A DNA stretch of 64,000 nucleotides from Schizosaccharomyces osmophilus (GCF_027921745.1 NC_079238.1:2852001-2916000), one strand, 5' to 3'. Shown: positions 10,024-21,918, counted from the stretch's first letter. Numbers and translations: made by a program. The notes: generated by a model from the letters alone, not told the origin.

Positions 10024-11097
10024 TTAGATAACAGGATATAGATCATTTCTTCGAAGTAAGGGAATAAACTTTCGTACATGTTCAACAAGGTTTAGTTCAA
10101 TGTTTGCGAAGATGAGGCCATTAGGTGATGCAAGGTCGCTGTATTGAGCAATAGTAGTTCCTGAACAGGTTAGTATAAAATGTAAATTCTTTAAAAATAC
10201 AAAGCTAGTTGACATACCCCAAGGATCGACAATCTATAGAAAAATGAGTACGTTAGTAAATTATGATAGACATATATGCACGTACCATTGCATGACCGTA
10301 ACTAGCTCTTTTCTCATTGTGGCTGCCCCCTTGAGCAGCAGCAAAAATATAAGACTGAGCATCAAGAGCACGGGCCCTAAGCAAAACCTCCCAATGGGCA
10401 GCTCCTGTTTTTTGGGTAAAAGCACTTGGGTATGTTATTATATCTGCACCCATGTTACGGAGCTTCAAGGCATGCTCTGGAAATCGTAAATCAAAGCATA
10501 TAGCGGATCCGACTTTTCCCAATGGAGTCTCAAAAGGAGGAAGAATTGCATTTCCGGGTACAGTGCTATTTGATTCCTTCAAAACCGGACCGTTCGCAAT
10601 GTCAACATCAAATAAATGGGCCTTGTTGTATCGCTGAACAATTCCTTTGTCGGGCACAATAAGAAGGGAGCTGTTTAGTAATTTGTTTTCAAAAGAGGAA
10701 GGTTCATGGACCCCAATCTAAAGTTCAGAAGGTAAGCAAAAATACAATCTCAAAAGCAGCCATAATAATTCCATACTTGTACATAAATTGAATGCTGTTT
10801 GGCTTCAGCGCATATTTGTTTAACAAAGGCTGAACAGTCAGGATGACGACTTAATTCTAAAGCCTCAGAGCTCTAGTAATTCAGTAAGTCAGTTCTCTGA
10901 AATATAAATAAAAATGGAATTTGTCGGTTGAGAAAAATATTGAGTCGTACATTATGAGCGATATAGTCAGAAGCTTCAGGAAAGAAAACGCATTTTGCTC
11001 CTTTGGATGCAGCCTCTGCAATTAGGTCTTTACATATCTTTGCGTTTTTTAAAATATTCGAAGTAGAGGTAATTTGAGCTACTGCTGCGAGCGACAT
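10024..11097 (-). CDS. Nitrilase-superfamily amidase, Nit1/deaminated glutathione amidase type
   Basis: The exons are 11097-10951, 10872-10777, 10717-10286, 10233-10218 and 10160-10024, giving 275 aa. All four introns have GTACGA, GTATGG, GTACGT or GTATGT donors, and phases agree. The fourth exon is only 16 nt. The Glu-Lys-Cys triad of carbon-nitrogen hydrolases is complete: Glu41 in FPEASDY, Lys113 in YNKAHLFDVD and Cys155 in ICFDLRFPE. The LLRARALDAQSYI and SYGHAM-IVDPWG blocks are typical of Nit1/Nit2. The probable reaction is hydrolysis of deaminated glutathione or a related amide in the cytosol or mitochondria. In animals the domain is fused to Fhit; here there is no Fhit part. From memory the S. 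pombe gene is SPBC651.02. Confidence 0.88.
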
Positions 11098-11780
11098 GAA
11101 TGACAGAACTATATGACGAGTAGTAGAAGTTGAGATTTGGTTTCTTAATACGGAAGAAGAACCAAAAGAAAAATACCGTTCAACGTCAATTCCAAGTCAA
11201 ACACGTACAGGAAAACGGAAAACAGCTGATTAGGAAGACAATTGGGATTGATATGAAAGGTCAACCATTCGTTTGATACCTTGGTGTACTCATAAGTAGA
11301 TGAATTGAAGAGAGTGCAGAAATTTTGATGAATGACTACTTCAAGTTTGTATATATAAAGGTATAAAAGAAAAAAATAGTGGGCTATTCGTTATTCTGTA
11401 GACCTTTCACAAACATTTTGGATTTCTCTTGTTCTTCTTTACAAGAATCCTTGCCTAAAACTAAAAATTTGGAAATACAGCCATTGCAAACTAATAATAA
11501 TTAAGAACAAATCGAATAAAAATTATTGAGACTCATTACGGGAATAGAAGCATCAACAACGGTTTTTCTTTCGACTTTTCAATCCTACGCTTTTTGTTTA
11601 CTAATCTACTTTAACACATTGCGTTATACAAATAACAATCGTTGCTTTTCCGCGTTAAATAAATAAGGAGGTAGACCGATTTCGAACTACTGTACAATGG
11701 CAAATTTTTAGAGGCATCTCCTAAGAACCGCCAAAAATTCCTGCCTTTAGCAAATTTGCCATCTACCAACTTCTTTCCCT
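11098..11780. other. Divergent promoter region between the amidase gene and nog1
   Basis: About 680 bases without a supported ORF. It contains a TATATAAAGGTATAAAAG element near 11347-11366 on the plus strand, possibly a TATA box. No RNA gene or repeat is recognised. Confidence 0.5.
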
Positions 11781-13853
11781 ATGGCCACGGCAGTTTTCAA
11801 GGTAAGATGCAACGGCTTTTGTATTTAGAATAATACTAACATATATGTGTTTAGAACATCTCTCCAATTCCGGACGTGAACACGTTCTTGGATGTCGTTC
11901 TTTCTCGTACCCAAAGAAAGACGCCTACGGTCATTCGATCTGGCTTCAAGGTATGTAGAGACGTTTCTACTGTAATGTAGAATAATTTTTATGTTCAGTA
12001 GAGAAAGTAATTGGCTGTCTTTGGTCCTAACCAGTTCATAGATCTCTCGTATCCGGGGTTTCTACGGCAGAAAAGTAAAATTTACCCAGGATACCTGTAC
12101 TGAAAAACTGGATGGTATTCTCCAAGAGTTCCCTAGACTTGATGACATCCATCCTTTTCACGCAGATTTACTCAATATTCTTTATGACAGAGATCATTTG
12201 AAGATTGCTTTGTCACAGCTTTCAACCGCAAAGCACTTGATTGAAAATGTTGCTCGTGATTATATTCGTCTTTTAAAGTATGGTGATAGTCTTTATCGCT
12301 GTAAACAACTCAAGCGTGCCGCTTTGGGTCGTATGGCTACAATCATTAAGCGCCAAAAGTCTTCATTGGGATTTTTGGAACAAGTACGTCAGCATATGTC
12401 GCGTTTGCCTTCAATCGACCCTAATACTCGTACCTTGTTGGTATGCGGATATCCCAACGTTGGTAAATCTTCTTTTATGAACAAGATCACTCGTGCCGAA
12501 GTCGATGTACAGCCTTATGCTTTCACGACCAAGTCTCTTTTCGTTGGCCATTTTGATTACAAGTACCTTCGTTGGCAAGTCATTGATACTCCAGGTATCC
12601 TTGATCATCCTTTGGAGCAGATGAACACCATTGAAATGCAATCCATCACTGCGATGGCTCATCTTCGTTCTGCCGTTTTGTACTTCATGGACCTTTCAGA
12701 AATGTGTGGTTACAGCATTGCTGCTCAGGTCAACTTATATCACAGCATTAAGCCTCTCTTTGCCAACAAGCTTACTCTTTTGGTTGTTAACAAGGTGGAT
12801 GTTACGAAACCCGAAGATTTGGACCCTAAAAGCCAAGAGATGATTCAATCCATTTTGGCAGATGGAAATGTACAAATGGTTCAAACAAGTTGTGTCAGCG
12901 ACACGGGTGTGATGGACGTCCGTAACAATGCATGTGAAGCTCTTTTAGCTGCACGTGTTGAACAGAAGCTCAAGGGATCACGTGTTAACAATGTTCTGAA
13001 TCGTATTCATTTGGCAGAACCCGCAGCCCGTGATAGTGTTAATCGACCGGCAGTCATTCCCGACGCTGTCAAAAACCGTCGTGCTTATGATGAGAAAGAC
13101 CCCGCCCGCCGTATTCTTGCCCGTGATATCGAAGCTGCTAATGGTGGTGCTGGTGCATTTAATGTTAACTTGCGTGACAAGTACTTGCTTAGTAACCCTG
13201 AATGGAAATACGATCGTGCTCCTGAATTGTTGGATGGTAAGAACGTCGCCGATTATATCGACCCTGAAATTGAAGCCAAGCTTGCTGCTATGGAAGAAGA
13301 AGAAGAACGCGTGGAAAATGAAGGCTACTATAACTCGGATGAAGATGTTCCCGATGAAAATGAGGAACATGTTCTTACCGCGGCTGATAAAATTCGTGAG
13401 AAAAACAAACTCATTCGAATTGCTGCTCGTAATAAAAAGATCAAGAATCGTCCCATGTTGCCTCGTACTGCTGGTGTTCGCACTTTGGATCAGTTGGAGT
13501 CTTCATTGGAAAATGCTGGTCTTCCTTCTGACGCAATTGGTGAGCGTGCTCGCTCACGCGCTCGCTCGGGAGCTGCCCAAGAATCTGCTCGTTTGTCTGG
13601 TGCAGACATAGTTATGCAGGAGGGACCCGAAGTACGCGCCAAATCTGTTGCTCCCCGCTCACAGAGCAACAGACGTGAAGCAGGTTTGCATTCTGAAGGA
13701 GGACGTTCTTATGCTGAACGTCTTAATCGTGTCAAACAAGTACAACGCAATCGTCTGGCTAGAGCTTCCGAAAGTGACCGTCACACTACGACTTCAAAAC
13801 CCAAGCACTTGTTCAGTGGTAAACGTGGTATGGGTAAGACTGATAGAAGGTAA
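11781..13853 (+). CDS. nog1: Nog1, nucleolar GTPase for 60S ribosome assembly
   Basis: Nog1 is an essential GTPase of pre-60S particles, acting from nucleolus to cytoplasm together with Rlp24 and Nog2. The exons are 11781-11801, 11855-11950 and 12042-13853 (642 aa), the usual family length. Introns have GTAAGA/GTATGT donors and ACTAAC/CCTAAC branch sites. The first exon encodes only MATAVFK. GTPase motifs are G1 GYPNVGKSS (residues 175-183), G3 DTPG (221-224) and G4 NKVD (289-292). The N-terminal NOG1N helical domain precedes them and the C-terminal half is charged ([21 protein letters not shown]) and ends in a basic tail. Codon use is strongly biased to highly expressed codons. From memory S. 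pombe nog1 is SPBC651.01c. Confidence 0.96.
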
Positions 13854-14233
13854 AGTAATGGTTTGGTATGGATTTTTTATTTTTATTTTAATATAGTTTT
13901 GGTGCACTTTTCATTCTCTTCATAGTTTGGATAATTTGGTTGGATAAAAATAAACAGGTTTACTATTTGTTTCATCAGCCGGTTCAGTTCAGTAGATGCA
14001 TTTCTTCTCAAAATAGTAGACATAAGCAATGTAGTATAGCACGTAGTGAGTTTATGATTCTGCATTTTTTCAAAATTGACTTCATTCATCCTAAAGTATT
14101 GATTTCTCAGACACCCTAGCATTCTTCAAGCACATATTTTACTGTACTTGAGGATTTTGTTTGAGAAATTGAGGATTGGCATGAGTTATGGCTTAATTGG
14201 GGTTTATAAACGAATGAAAGACGAATATAGTTT
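13854..14233. other. Intergenic region, nothing recognised
   Basis: This holds the 3' end of nog1 and the promoter of the next gene, about 380 bases. Minus-strand ORFs here are low-complexity shadows. An in-frame TAG lies directly before the rrn11 ATG. Confidence 0.5.
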
Positions 14234-14934
14234 ATGAAAAGAAAACAAAGTATGTTTAACCCCTGCACGGTAAGAAATAAACGCTCGACTTTACGAGATA
14301 TTGCCCCAAAAGAGAGCAATACTTCTGTTCCTAGAATACCTTTACCGGCCTCAAGGTTCAAAACAAAACATATAGATGCTCTTTGCGCGCTGATGCATCT
14401 TTCTTTGTTGCGGGAAGATTACAATCGAGCATATCATGCCTTCTCTCTTTTGTTGCGATCAAAAGGTGTAGACATGTCTAAAATGTGGAACATCGGTTTG
14501 GAGATATTGAACCAAATTAAACCTGATGATTCGACAGAATATATGGAGCGTCTCATCGCTCGTTTTCCTGCGAACCCAAATAAAAATCGTACACAACGTT
14601 CCTTGACAGTATGTATTGGACTTTTTTACGTTATAAATTAGGATCAAACGAAGAAATTTAAAGATCATTTACTAATGAAGCCTTTTAGTCTGAACAATTT
14701 TATCCCGCATACATTTTACTATTGATTCAGAGACAGGAATACCAAAGAGCGATGAACTCCTTGGATGAATATATGCTTTCTCCGCCGTTTAATCAAAATA
14801 AAGCTCTATATGAATACTCTGGAATGCTTTGTCTTGAACTCGCCAAAAATGAAACTTCAGATCATGAGCGAGACCAATGGCTTCAGAAAGCAAAGCAAAA
14901 TCTTCATGATGCGGGTGTCTCTCTGAATGTTTGA
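14234..14934 (+). CDS. rrn11: RNA polymerase I core factor subunit Rrn11-like
   Basis: This is a probable subunit of the Pol I core factor/SL1-like complex that recruits RNA polymerase I to rDNA promoters. The exons are 14234-14608 and 14689-14934 (206 aa). The intron has a GTATGT donor and a TACTAAT branch site. An in-frame TAG just upstream fixes the start. The conserved Rrn11 family core is visible: HIDALCALMHLSLLREDYNRA, then AFSLLLRSKGVDMSKMWNIG, which is the TPR-like repeat region. After the junction come YILLLIQRQEYQRAMNSLDEY and a Pro-Pro-Phe turn. The N-terminus is basic and disordered. From memory this locus is SPBC725.17c in S. pombe. The assignment rests on family pattern recognition and synteny. 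Confidence 0.83.
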
Positions 14935-15268
14935 ATATTTTTTTATTGTACGAAAAACCCGGTTTTTACTTTGTGCTAGAACTTCGAATAAGTGTAAACT
15001 ACCTAATTCTCTCCTGTATGTCCTGTAGCTTTATCCGCTAGGAACAAAATAATGGAAGAACGAAATAAAAATGAAAAATAATAATATATAAACCTATACA
15101 AAAACCTAATCAAAAATGTTGAATAGTAGTATTATACACACTTTACTCCATTAAAAGAGATTTGTGAAATCAATTTAAATAATTAATAGAGCATTTCAAG
15201 AAAGGAATGAAGACTAAAGCCTGAAATAATTCAAAACGTAGAAAATCGTCACAAGTTATTACCAAGAA
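14935..15268. other. Convergent intergenic region, nothing recognised
   Basis: This A-rich spacer lies between the stop codons of rrn11 and res1. No ORF or repeat of note. Confidence 0.5.
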
Positions 15269-17164
15269 TTACCTGGTTTTAGAAGAACTCAATGTATCCA
15301 ACGAAATCATATCCAAAATTTCCATAATCTTTTCTTTTCTTTTTTTTTGCAATACAGCAAGTTGATTTCCAAGCTCATTCCTTTGTTTCTCGTGTTCAAA
15401 ATGATCATACTCTAAATCCATACGAGACGCTGATGAGACTTTAGAAATCTTATGGCTCCCAACTAAATCAAGTTCATCATTCTCCCCCCAAATATGAGAG
15501 AAATAGGAAACATACTTACTTAATTGAAGTGCCTGAAAAGTTTCAATTTGGTTAGTTGCATCCCTCATCAACTTGAGTAAACGCAACAAGGTACTTTTCA
15601 ACTCCATTCTTTGATTTGAGAGATAATTTGGCTGACTATTACTAGCCTCATTCCAAAGTCTTTGACTTGTTTCACTTTCGCGAACAGTTTGTTCTAATAC
15701 CTCTGTCGCCAAACTAAATGTGGTCTGCTTAGCAGAAAGAGAACTTTCATGATATTTGGTCAGTTCTTTAATCCTTGATAAAACGTTTGGCAAGGCATTC
15801 TTCATCAACGAGTTTTTCAAAAAAGAAGGATGTTTATTTGTTAAAGACCGTAAGGCTCCTTCTGCCGTAATATCGTCGAAAAATCCTTTTGAAGTTTCTT
15901 GTTGCGAAGGAAACTCCATCTCTTCGGATGTTAGAAAGTCAGAAGGATATTGGCCTTGGTTATTTGGAATCGTTGCACAAGCATAAAAAGCTAGGAGCAA
16001 CCTTGCACATCTTTTAGCACCATTTCTAGCACAGATAAGCAAAACCGTATCTCCGCGATCATCTTGCACGTTTAGTATTTGCGTTGCAACTTCAACAGAT
16101 TGTGTTGATGTCAAATTTTGAAGTAAAATATCCATGTAGTAGCGGGCTGCTTCCATCTTGGATTTCGAGGAAGCCAAAAGTGCTACGTGGTGAAAAACAG
16201 TCTGACCAAAACTATCTGTCATACAAAGAGCGGATTGCAAAAGCTCTGATACAAGCTCAAAAGTTTGGAGATCATAGTTCATTGTAAACATAACACACCG
16301 CATTAAGGACGTCTGCTGTAAGTAATTGACGGACACAACGCTAGCTTCAGCCTGTAAGAGGGCATGCATCATCTCCAGATTTCCCATAGCAGCTGCCCAA
16401 TGTAACGCTGTATGGCCATCTTCATCAATACTAGCGTTAACATCCCAATCGGCCGGTCGATCATAAACGAAATCTGGAGGTTGGGTATTATTAGAAAGCA
16501 AAAAATAATCCAATAGGGCTTGAGAGTAATGCTTTGATTTGGGAACCACTTCCTTGAAGCCGAGAGCATCGTTCAGGTCTACAGAGGAGAGAAAGGAATT
16601 TTGAGAAACATTTGCTTGAAGGCTTAAAGAATTTGATAAGTCATGCATTCTAGGAGCAGAGGATAGTTCTTGCGAAGGATATGGTTCCGAAGATGGCTGT
16701 GAGACGCAGAATTCATTATTAGAAGGGTAGGAGGATGACAATTTATTAGACGGTTTCTGCATGCTTTGAGGTGTATATAAATGGACCGAATTCATTTGCG
16801 TCTCACTATATTCCAGTAGAGAACTTATTATGGAATATACATCGTATTCCTGGGCAAGTTCAATGGCTCTATCCAGAGGAACCCATGTACCTATATATCA
16901 TTAGCCGAAAAGAAAAACAACTGGTGAACAGCCCGTACCTTGATATTTCCCACAACCTCCCTGTACTTTTTCATGTAAGCCTTTTTGGGCGAATTTTTCC
17001 AAAATCCTAGTCCGTCTGGGCTTGTCTAGTTCAGCGATTTTTAAAATTTGAGTAGCATTCATCCATTGATCATGACATCGTTTCATTAAAAAATTGCCAT
17101 TGATATTGCATTCGTAAACGTTTACACCCGAATAGGCTGTTTTCTTAACATGGTTAACAAACAT
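15269..17164 (-). CDS. res1: MBF (DSC1) transcription factor subunit of the Res1/Res2 family
   Basis: This is the DNA-binding subunit of MBF, which with Cdc10 drives G1/S genes through MCB boxes. The exons are 17164-16939 and 16890-15269 (615 aa). The 48-nt intron starts GTACGG, has a GGCTAATG branch site and rebuilds a Gly codon (KYQG-TWVP). Residues 9-100 form the APSES/KilA-N winged helix ([53 protein letters not shown]). Ankyrin repeats begin near residue 232 ([20 protein letters not shown]) and include [13 protein letters not shown] and [16 protein letters not shown]. The C-terminus is a coiled coil that in the family binds Cdc10. The sequence around the ankyrin block is very close to what I recall of S. 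pombe Res1. Res2 is the other possibility, and the place next to ura5 favours Res1. Confidence 0.9.
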
Positions 17165-18717
17165 AGCGATCTTCAAGGCTTCTAAAGCTTTATCAATGTG
17201 AAAAAAAAAAAGGATATTTGAAGCCAAACTACAGCCAAAAATAAAAAGAAAGAGCAAAGTGAAAAAACAAACGAAGGAAAACAACAAGGAAAGAAAATAA
17301 AACAAAAAATGCACTTGGTGCTAATAAACTAAAAGAAAGACGAATGTTCCAAAATATAAGTCACAAGATGCAACTGTAAATTCGTAAAGGGAGTTAATTT
17401 TTGTAGTGGTTTTTCACAGTTAATTTAGGGTGTAAAAACCAAAAGTCCTTTCTATCCCAAAGATGTTATTAAGAGACCAGCAATCCATATAGATATGACC
17501 AGTTAGAAGAAGAATATAATGAATACGAAAACTTGATCAGTTTTTGGAGTCTTCGGTTCTTTGAATATGCAGAAGGCGAGCCTTTAAGACAAATACTTCA
17601 AGTTGGATATCCTGAAAGGGTAAAGTTTTGAGTATGAAGAATAGGCTTTCCAATCTCAACTTTTATTTTATAGCTTTTCTATAACTCTTCCCACTTTTAT
17701 TTCTTTTTTGTAAGACTTTTCAGACTTTACCCCAATGAACAATTCTTCCTCTTCAGAGGCCCTAGAAGTGAAATTAACAAATTTCTTCTTCTCCCAAGAT
17801 TCCGGAACAAGAAATATCTCTAAGTAAAAGTTTCTCAAAATTTTCTCCGAAAACAAGTTTCTGTTTACGTCCGCGGTGGAAACTTCAAAAAGGGTTATAA
17901 GCCTTAAAAGCTTTTCGACAGGAATTTTCTACGTTTTCTATAAACAATAATAATAAATCTTCAGCTTAAAAGAATCAACTAAGCTTTTTATTCCCCTTCC
18001 TTTTCGAGGTAAATTTGTGGTGTTGGGGATCTGGAGAAAATAGAATTCTATAAGGCAAGGGGAATAATGATTTTGAGTAAAATTACCACAAGACACATTG
18101 TAACCTGTCTCTATAAGAAAATGTACTAGGAATTGAAATATGCAAAAAAAAATAAAGGAAAAGTTGGAAAGAATCGCTTGTTTGAAAGATTCCTGAAGCA
18201 GCTTTTCTCAATCATAATAATGTCTACCATAGCGAGTACAGTTTTGTAGCTCACCATCATACTGAAATAATTATAGAAATGTTTTTCATTTTGTTTTTCT
18301 ATATTAACCACTATATCAAAATCAATTTCTCCAAAAAATCAACCCTGTCTTTGCTGCTTTTCTTATACTTTAACATAAACATCTTAGAAATAGAATATAA
18401 CACGAGAGAGGATTATGTGAAAACAATTTTTTGTAGAGCAAGGATAAGTTTTAAAAAGTAGCCTAATCAAATACAAGCATCTATAAGGCGCCTTTTGTCG
18501 TAAATTATTGTTTCAATGGAACAGAGGCACAGCAAAACTGTACTTTTCATTCCCCATTGGTTGCCGTTATTAGACAACAACGATATGTTGGCATAATGTC
18601 CAAAAAGTAAACAAAAATACATATACACTTTCAATCGGCTTTTGCTTTCCGACCGCCTCCATACAATTGTTAGCGCCAGCGAAGACACAGTAACTTTTGT
18701 TTCGTCTACAAACGTTT
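17165..18717. other. Long gene-poor region upstream of res1
   Basis: About 1.55 kb between the res1 start and the ura5 stop without a supported gene. A 52-codon plus-strand frame (17473-17631) reads like protein (acidic, aromatic) but has no obvious start. No ACGCGT box was seen here despite res1 being a cell-cycle regulator. A long untranslated leader or non-coding transcript could occupy it. Confidence 0.45.
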
Positions 18718-19365
18718 TTACTTAGCCTGGTATTGTCCACGGTAAGCGTCCATCGCATTGGACTCCTTCGCCGATAATTCAGCCTTTGTAAACTCAACAA
18801 TGTCATCCAAAGTCAAAATGGAAGAAATAGGAACCTTGTACTCATTTTTCAACTTTCCAATTGTGCTTTCGTTTACGGCAGGATCTACACGTTCTTGTCT
18901 ATCCAACAAAAGGACAATACCAGCTAAATGAACACGCTTAGGTTCTAAGAATGAGATGGCTTCCCGAATAGCAGTTCCAGCTGTAATCACATCGTCTAGG
19001 AGCAAGACGCGCTTTCCTTCCATCTCTGCACCAACAAGGTTTCCACCTTCACCATGGGTTTTGGCCTCCTTTCTGTTGTATGCAAAGCCGTAACTCTTGC
19101 CAGTCTTCTCGTACAACTTGGCGGCAGTTACTGCGGCCAAAGAAATTCCTTTATAAGCGGGACCAAATAAAACATCAAATTCAACATTCATGAAAATAAT
19201 TGTTTCTGCGTATGAGTTTGCCAGTGCACTCAAATCAGCCCCATGAGTAAAATTTCCAGAATTGAAGAAATAAGGAGATTGACGTCCAGATTTTAGCGTA
19301 AAAGTGCCAAATTTAAGCACTTGCTTTTCCATAGCACGATGCAAAAGATCAGATTTGTAAGACAT
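18718..19365 (-). CDS. ura5: Orotate phosphoribosyltransferase
   Basis: This enzyme converts orotate and PRPP to orotidine 5'-monophosphate in de novo pyrimidine synthesis, in the cytosol. The product is 215 aa from a single exon, the normal length. Motifs seen: substrate loop KFGTFTLKSGRQSPYFFN, FGPAYKGISLA (residues 67-77), the flexible catalytic loop RKEAKTHGEGG (98-108), and the PRPP-binding signature RVLLLDDVITAGTA (119-132). The ATG at 19365 agrees with the family start. The remembered S. pombe gene is ura5 (SPBC725.15), between res1 and arg6, as here. Confidence 0.97.
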   Translation of the reverse strand: MSYKSDLLHRAMEKQVLKFGTFTLKSGRQSPYFFNSGNFTHGADLSALANSYAETIIFMNVEFDVLFGPAYKGISLAAVTAAKLYEKTGKSYGFAYNRKEAKTHGEGGNLVGAEMEGKRVLLLDDVITAGTAIREAISFLEPKRVHLAGIVLLLDRQERVDPAVNESTIGKLKNEYKVPISSILTLDDIVEFTKAELSAKESNAMDAYRGQYQAK

Positions 19366-19609
19366 CTTCCTTCTCTATTGTTTTTTCTTTGGAACTGTAC
19401 GTGTGCACTGGTAAGGAGGTGTTGCTACACCAATGTTCCAACACCGTCGGAGGGGCATGTCAAAATTGAGGTCTAGAAAGAAAACCATAGAACACATTTA
19501 AAGAACCATAGTTTTACAAATATATTCTGGTATCATTACAGCAAAAATTTGCAAATCCAATTGTTGCATAAAAGTGCGTTCTACATATTCAACCTCCATT
19601 TAAACAAAG

Positions 19610-21097
19610 TTAATCGTTTAACCAAGTTGGCTGGATCCGATCTATAATACTCAGATAATGTCTGATATGGTCAAGACTTTTTACTTGGGTATCTCCAGTC
19701 CAAAATAATCTCCAAGGCGTTTTTGGTGACTTCAAAGAGCCAATGCTTCTTTCAAAGTACCATTTGTTCACTGGGTTGTCCAATCTAGATCTCCAAATCA
19801 ATTCTTTAGGGAATAAATCTACCATTGCGTTGAATAGGACATCGGATATTGCAGCAGAGCCTTGCGCATTTTTCGACACAGCCAATTTATCAAGATAAGG
19901 AACTTTTGTTTTCCCATTATTAGCTTCTTCGTAAGTAACAATGGCAGTACCGGCGTAATCGCCAGCAATAATGATTGCAGCAAGTGAATTTTTCAAACGT
20001 TTCAAATAGGCTTCCATATCCAATGTGCGACTAAAAGAATCATTAATCAACGTCCACACCCTTTCCCAGGAAATAGAACCATCAGTAATACACTCAGGTC
20101 CCATATATGTATATACGGCAACACCACCTCGAAGTAAAGTAGTCTTCGTAACAGGCGATCGATCTCGAGGTAAAGAGCAAGAGAAAATGGATCTTTCAGT
20201 TAAAACATTGTGAATTAACGGGTTTCGATTCATCGAAGAATTCGTTAGCATAGCTTCAGTTGGAGTAGTAACAATGGCGGAGGCCTCTTTGGATAACACC
20301 TTCAGGCACCGCTGAGCCAAAAATAGATTTTTGATGTGATGTTTCGGTAGTGATTTTCTCAATTCCTCGTATTCTTGAGCAAGATTAATCAATACATGAC
20401 TCGACCCTTGGGGCCGTTGAGCACAAGGCATACCGCCCACTTTATCAAGAATAATTAGTCGATCGACTGTACAACCATCTTCTGGCTTGTGCAAACTTTT
20501 CGTCAGACCATAAATAATTTCGTCTCCATCCATACTAATCTCTTTCAGATTTGGCATAAATGCTGAGCTTGGAATAATCGGTGTATAATCAGATGTTAAC
20601 GAACGATAGACGGAATCAATGTCTTCAAGGTGTGCGCCATTGGGACCCAATTGACAAATGGAAGAATACAGTGGCTTGGTTAATACGCCGGCCTTGGAAA
20701 AGATGTCCGAGACACGCATAACCCGGTTCTGTTGAGAATAAAGGGAGTTGAGCATGGTCCATTGTGATTGCTTTTCTTCTGGTAATCTGAATTTGGCTGT
20801 TATACCCAAGTCAAATCCGGTAGGAACAATTAGAGAATGTATACCAAGGCGGGTAAGTCCGTAAATGCTTCTACCAATGCCAAACAAAGTTTCATCGTTG
20901 AGCGAGTCTACATCGGCAATCTTTGCAATTGCTATCCGTTTTTGAAGGCCATATGATAATCCATTATCTAACAATTTGGAAGAGGCATAATCAAACCGAA
21001 GAGGAGCGTACTTTTGCAAAAACCCTTTCGTCGACCTCTTATTAGGGACTGATTTGAGAATCCAAATTAAGTCCTGCAAGAAAGAAGGGTTTTGCAT
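19610..21097 (-). CDS. arg6: N-acetylglutamate synthase, mitochondrial
   Basis: This enzyme makes N-acetylglutamate from glutamate and acetyl-CoA, the first step of arginine synthesis, in the mitochondrial matrix. The product is 495 aa from a single exon. The N-terminal half is the degenerate amino-acid-kinase-like domain (GIGRSIYGLTRLGIHSLIVP, DRLIILDKVGGMPCAQRP). The C-terminal part is the GNAT-type NAT domain (AAIIIAGDYAGTAIVTYEE, VPYLDKLAVSKNAQGSAAISDVLF, ELIWRSRLDNPVNKWYFERS). The Trp-Arg-Ser-Arg and Lys-Trp-Tyr-Phe-Glu-Arg motifs are diagnostic for NAGS/NAGK-linked domains. The N-terminus is short on acidic residues, fitting mitochondrial import. The remembered S. pombe counterpart is arg6 (SPBC725.14). 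Confidence 0.95.
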   Translation of the reverse strand: MQNPSFLQDLIWILKSVPNKRSTKGFLQKYAPLRFDYASSKLLDNGLSYGLQKRIAIAKIADVDSLNDETLFGIGRSIYGLTRLGIHSLIVPTGFDLGITAKFRLPEEKQSQWTMLNSLYSQQNRVMRVSDIFSKAGVLTKPLYSSICQLGPNGAHLEDIDSVYRSLTSDYTPIIPSSAFMPNLKEISMDGDEIIYGLTKSLHKPEDGCTVDRLIILDKVGGMPCAQRPQGSSHVLINLAQEYEELRKSLPKHHIKNLFLAQRCLKVLSKEASAIVTTPTEAMLTNSSMNRNPLIHNVLTERSIFSCSLPRDRSPVTKTTLLRGGVAVYTYMGPECITDGSISWERVWTLINDSFSRTLDMEAYLKRLKNSLAAIIIAGDYAGTAIVTYEEANNGKTKVPYLDKLAVSKNAQGSAAISDVLFNAMVDLFPKELIWRSRLDNPVNKWYFERSIGSLKSPKTPWRLFWTGDTQVKSLDHIRHYLSIIDRIQPTWLND

Positions 21098-21366
21098 TCG
21101 CGATTATTGTTTCATAAAAATGCAAATGAAAAAACCCAAATAAAAACTATGTGATGAAAGGGAAAAATTTGGAAACGTGTTGGCACTTAGCACTCCAGTC
21201 ATAACAAGCGTCTACTACACCAAAACAATAAAGAAAGTTACACGGTTAAAAAACCAAAGGAAAATTAAACTTATTTAAGCATATCATTCATTTTAAATAA
21301 AAAAGAAAAGATACATATTGACTTTGTATACAAAAGTATTAATTGGGGAGTAAAAAAACCGAAACT

Positions 21367-21918
21367 ATGGCCTTACCCAGGGAATTGGAGGCGACGTTTT
21401 CACCAGAAGAGGTAGAGTTTTTAGCAGGAAATGAATACACTGATATTGTTCCTTTAGAGACTATGGATCAGTTACCTCTAGTAAGCGCAACTATACCCAT
21501 CATGAAGCCGCCAAGAAAGTGCAGGGTTCCATTATGGCTAGCCTTGGAATTAAAAAGACAGCATCGTGCCAGAATAGTGCCTCCAGAATGGCTGGACCTT
21601 TCGAATTTGCAAAGCCTACAGGAACAAGAAATGGAAATAGATATGTTTTCTAAAATGCCATTTCGATGGTTGGAAACTGGGCATTTACTTTTGAAAGCTT
21701 GCCCCGATGACATTGAAGATGTGGAGGAAGTTCGACGAATTCTTTTGACAATCCGAGAAGCGAGACAGAGCAAGGCAAGGGCAGGTTTGGAAGCGGTAAA
21801 CGAAGTTCAACTTGCTCTGGATAATTTGGGAGCTATGGAAATAAATGAGATTCGGCCGTTATTCCGAGAAACGATGAATCGTATGCGAAAAATTGTTCAG
21901 GTTTCAGAGGAAGAATAA
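21367..21918 (+). CDS. psf2: GINS complex subunit Psf2
   Basis: Psf2 is one of four GINS subunits, part of the CMG replicative helicase (Cdc45-MCM-GINS). The product is 183 aa from a single exon. An upstream in-frame TTG at 21343 is not a start; ATG 21367 gives MALPRELEATFSPEEVEFLAG, the family N-terminus. Further family blocks are MKPPRKCRVPLWLALELKR, ARIVPPEWLD and PFRWLETGHLLL, followed by the helical C-terminal part (EEVRRILLTIREARQSKARAGL, INEIRPLFRETMNRM). It diverges from arg6. The remembered S. pombe gene is psf2 (SPBC725.13c). Confidence 0.96.
   Translation: MALPRELEATFSPEEVEFLAGNEYTDIVPLETMDQLPLVSATIPIMKPPRKCRVPLWLALELKRQHRARIVPPEWLDLSNLQSLQEQEMEIDMFSKMPFRWLETGHLLLKACPDDIEDVEEVRRILLTIREARQSKARAGLEAVNEVQLALDNLGAMEINEIRPLFRETMNRMRKIVQVSEEE

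Noticed and set aside
12280-13896. Several long alternative frames inside nog1 on both strands
   Set aside because: Shadows of the strongly codon-biased nog1 coding sequence.
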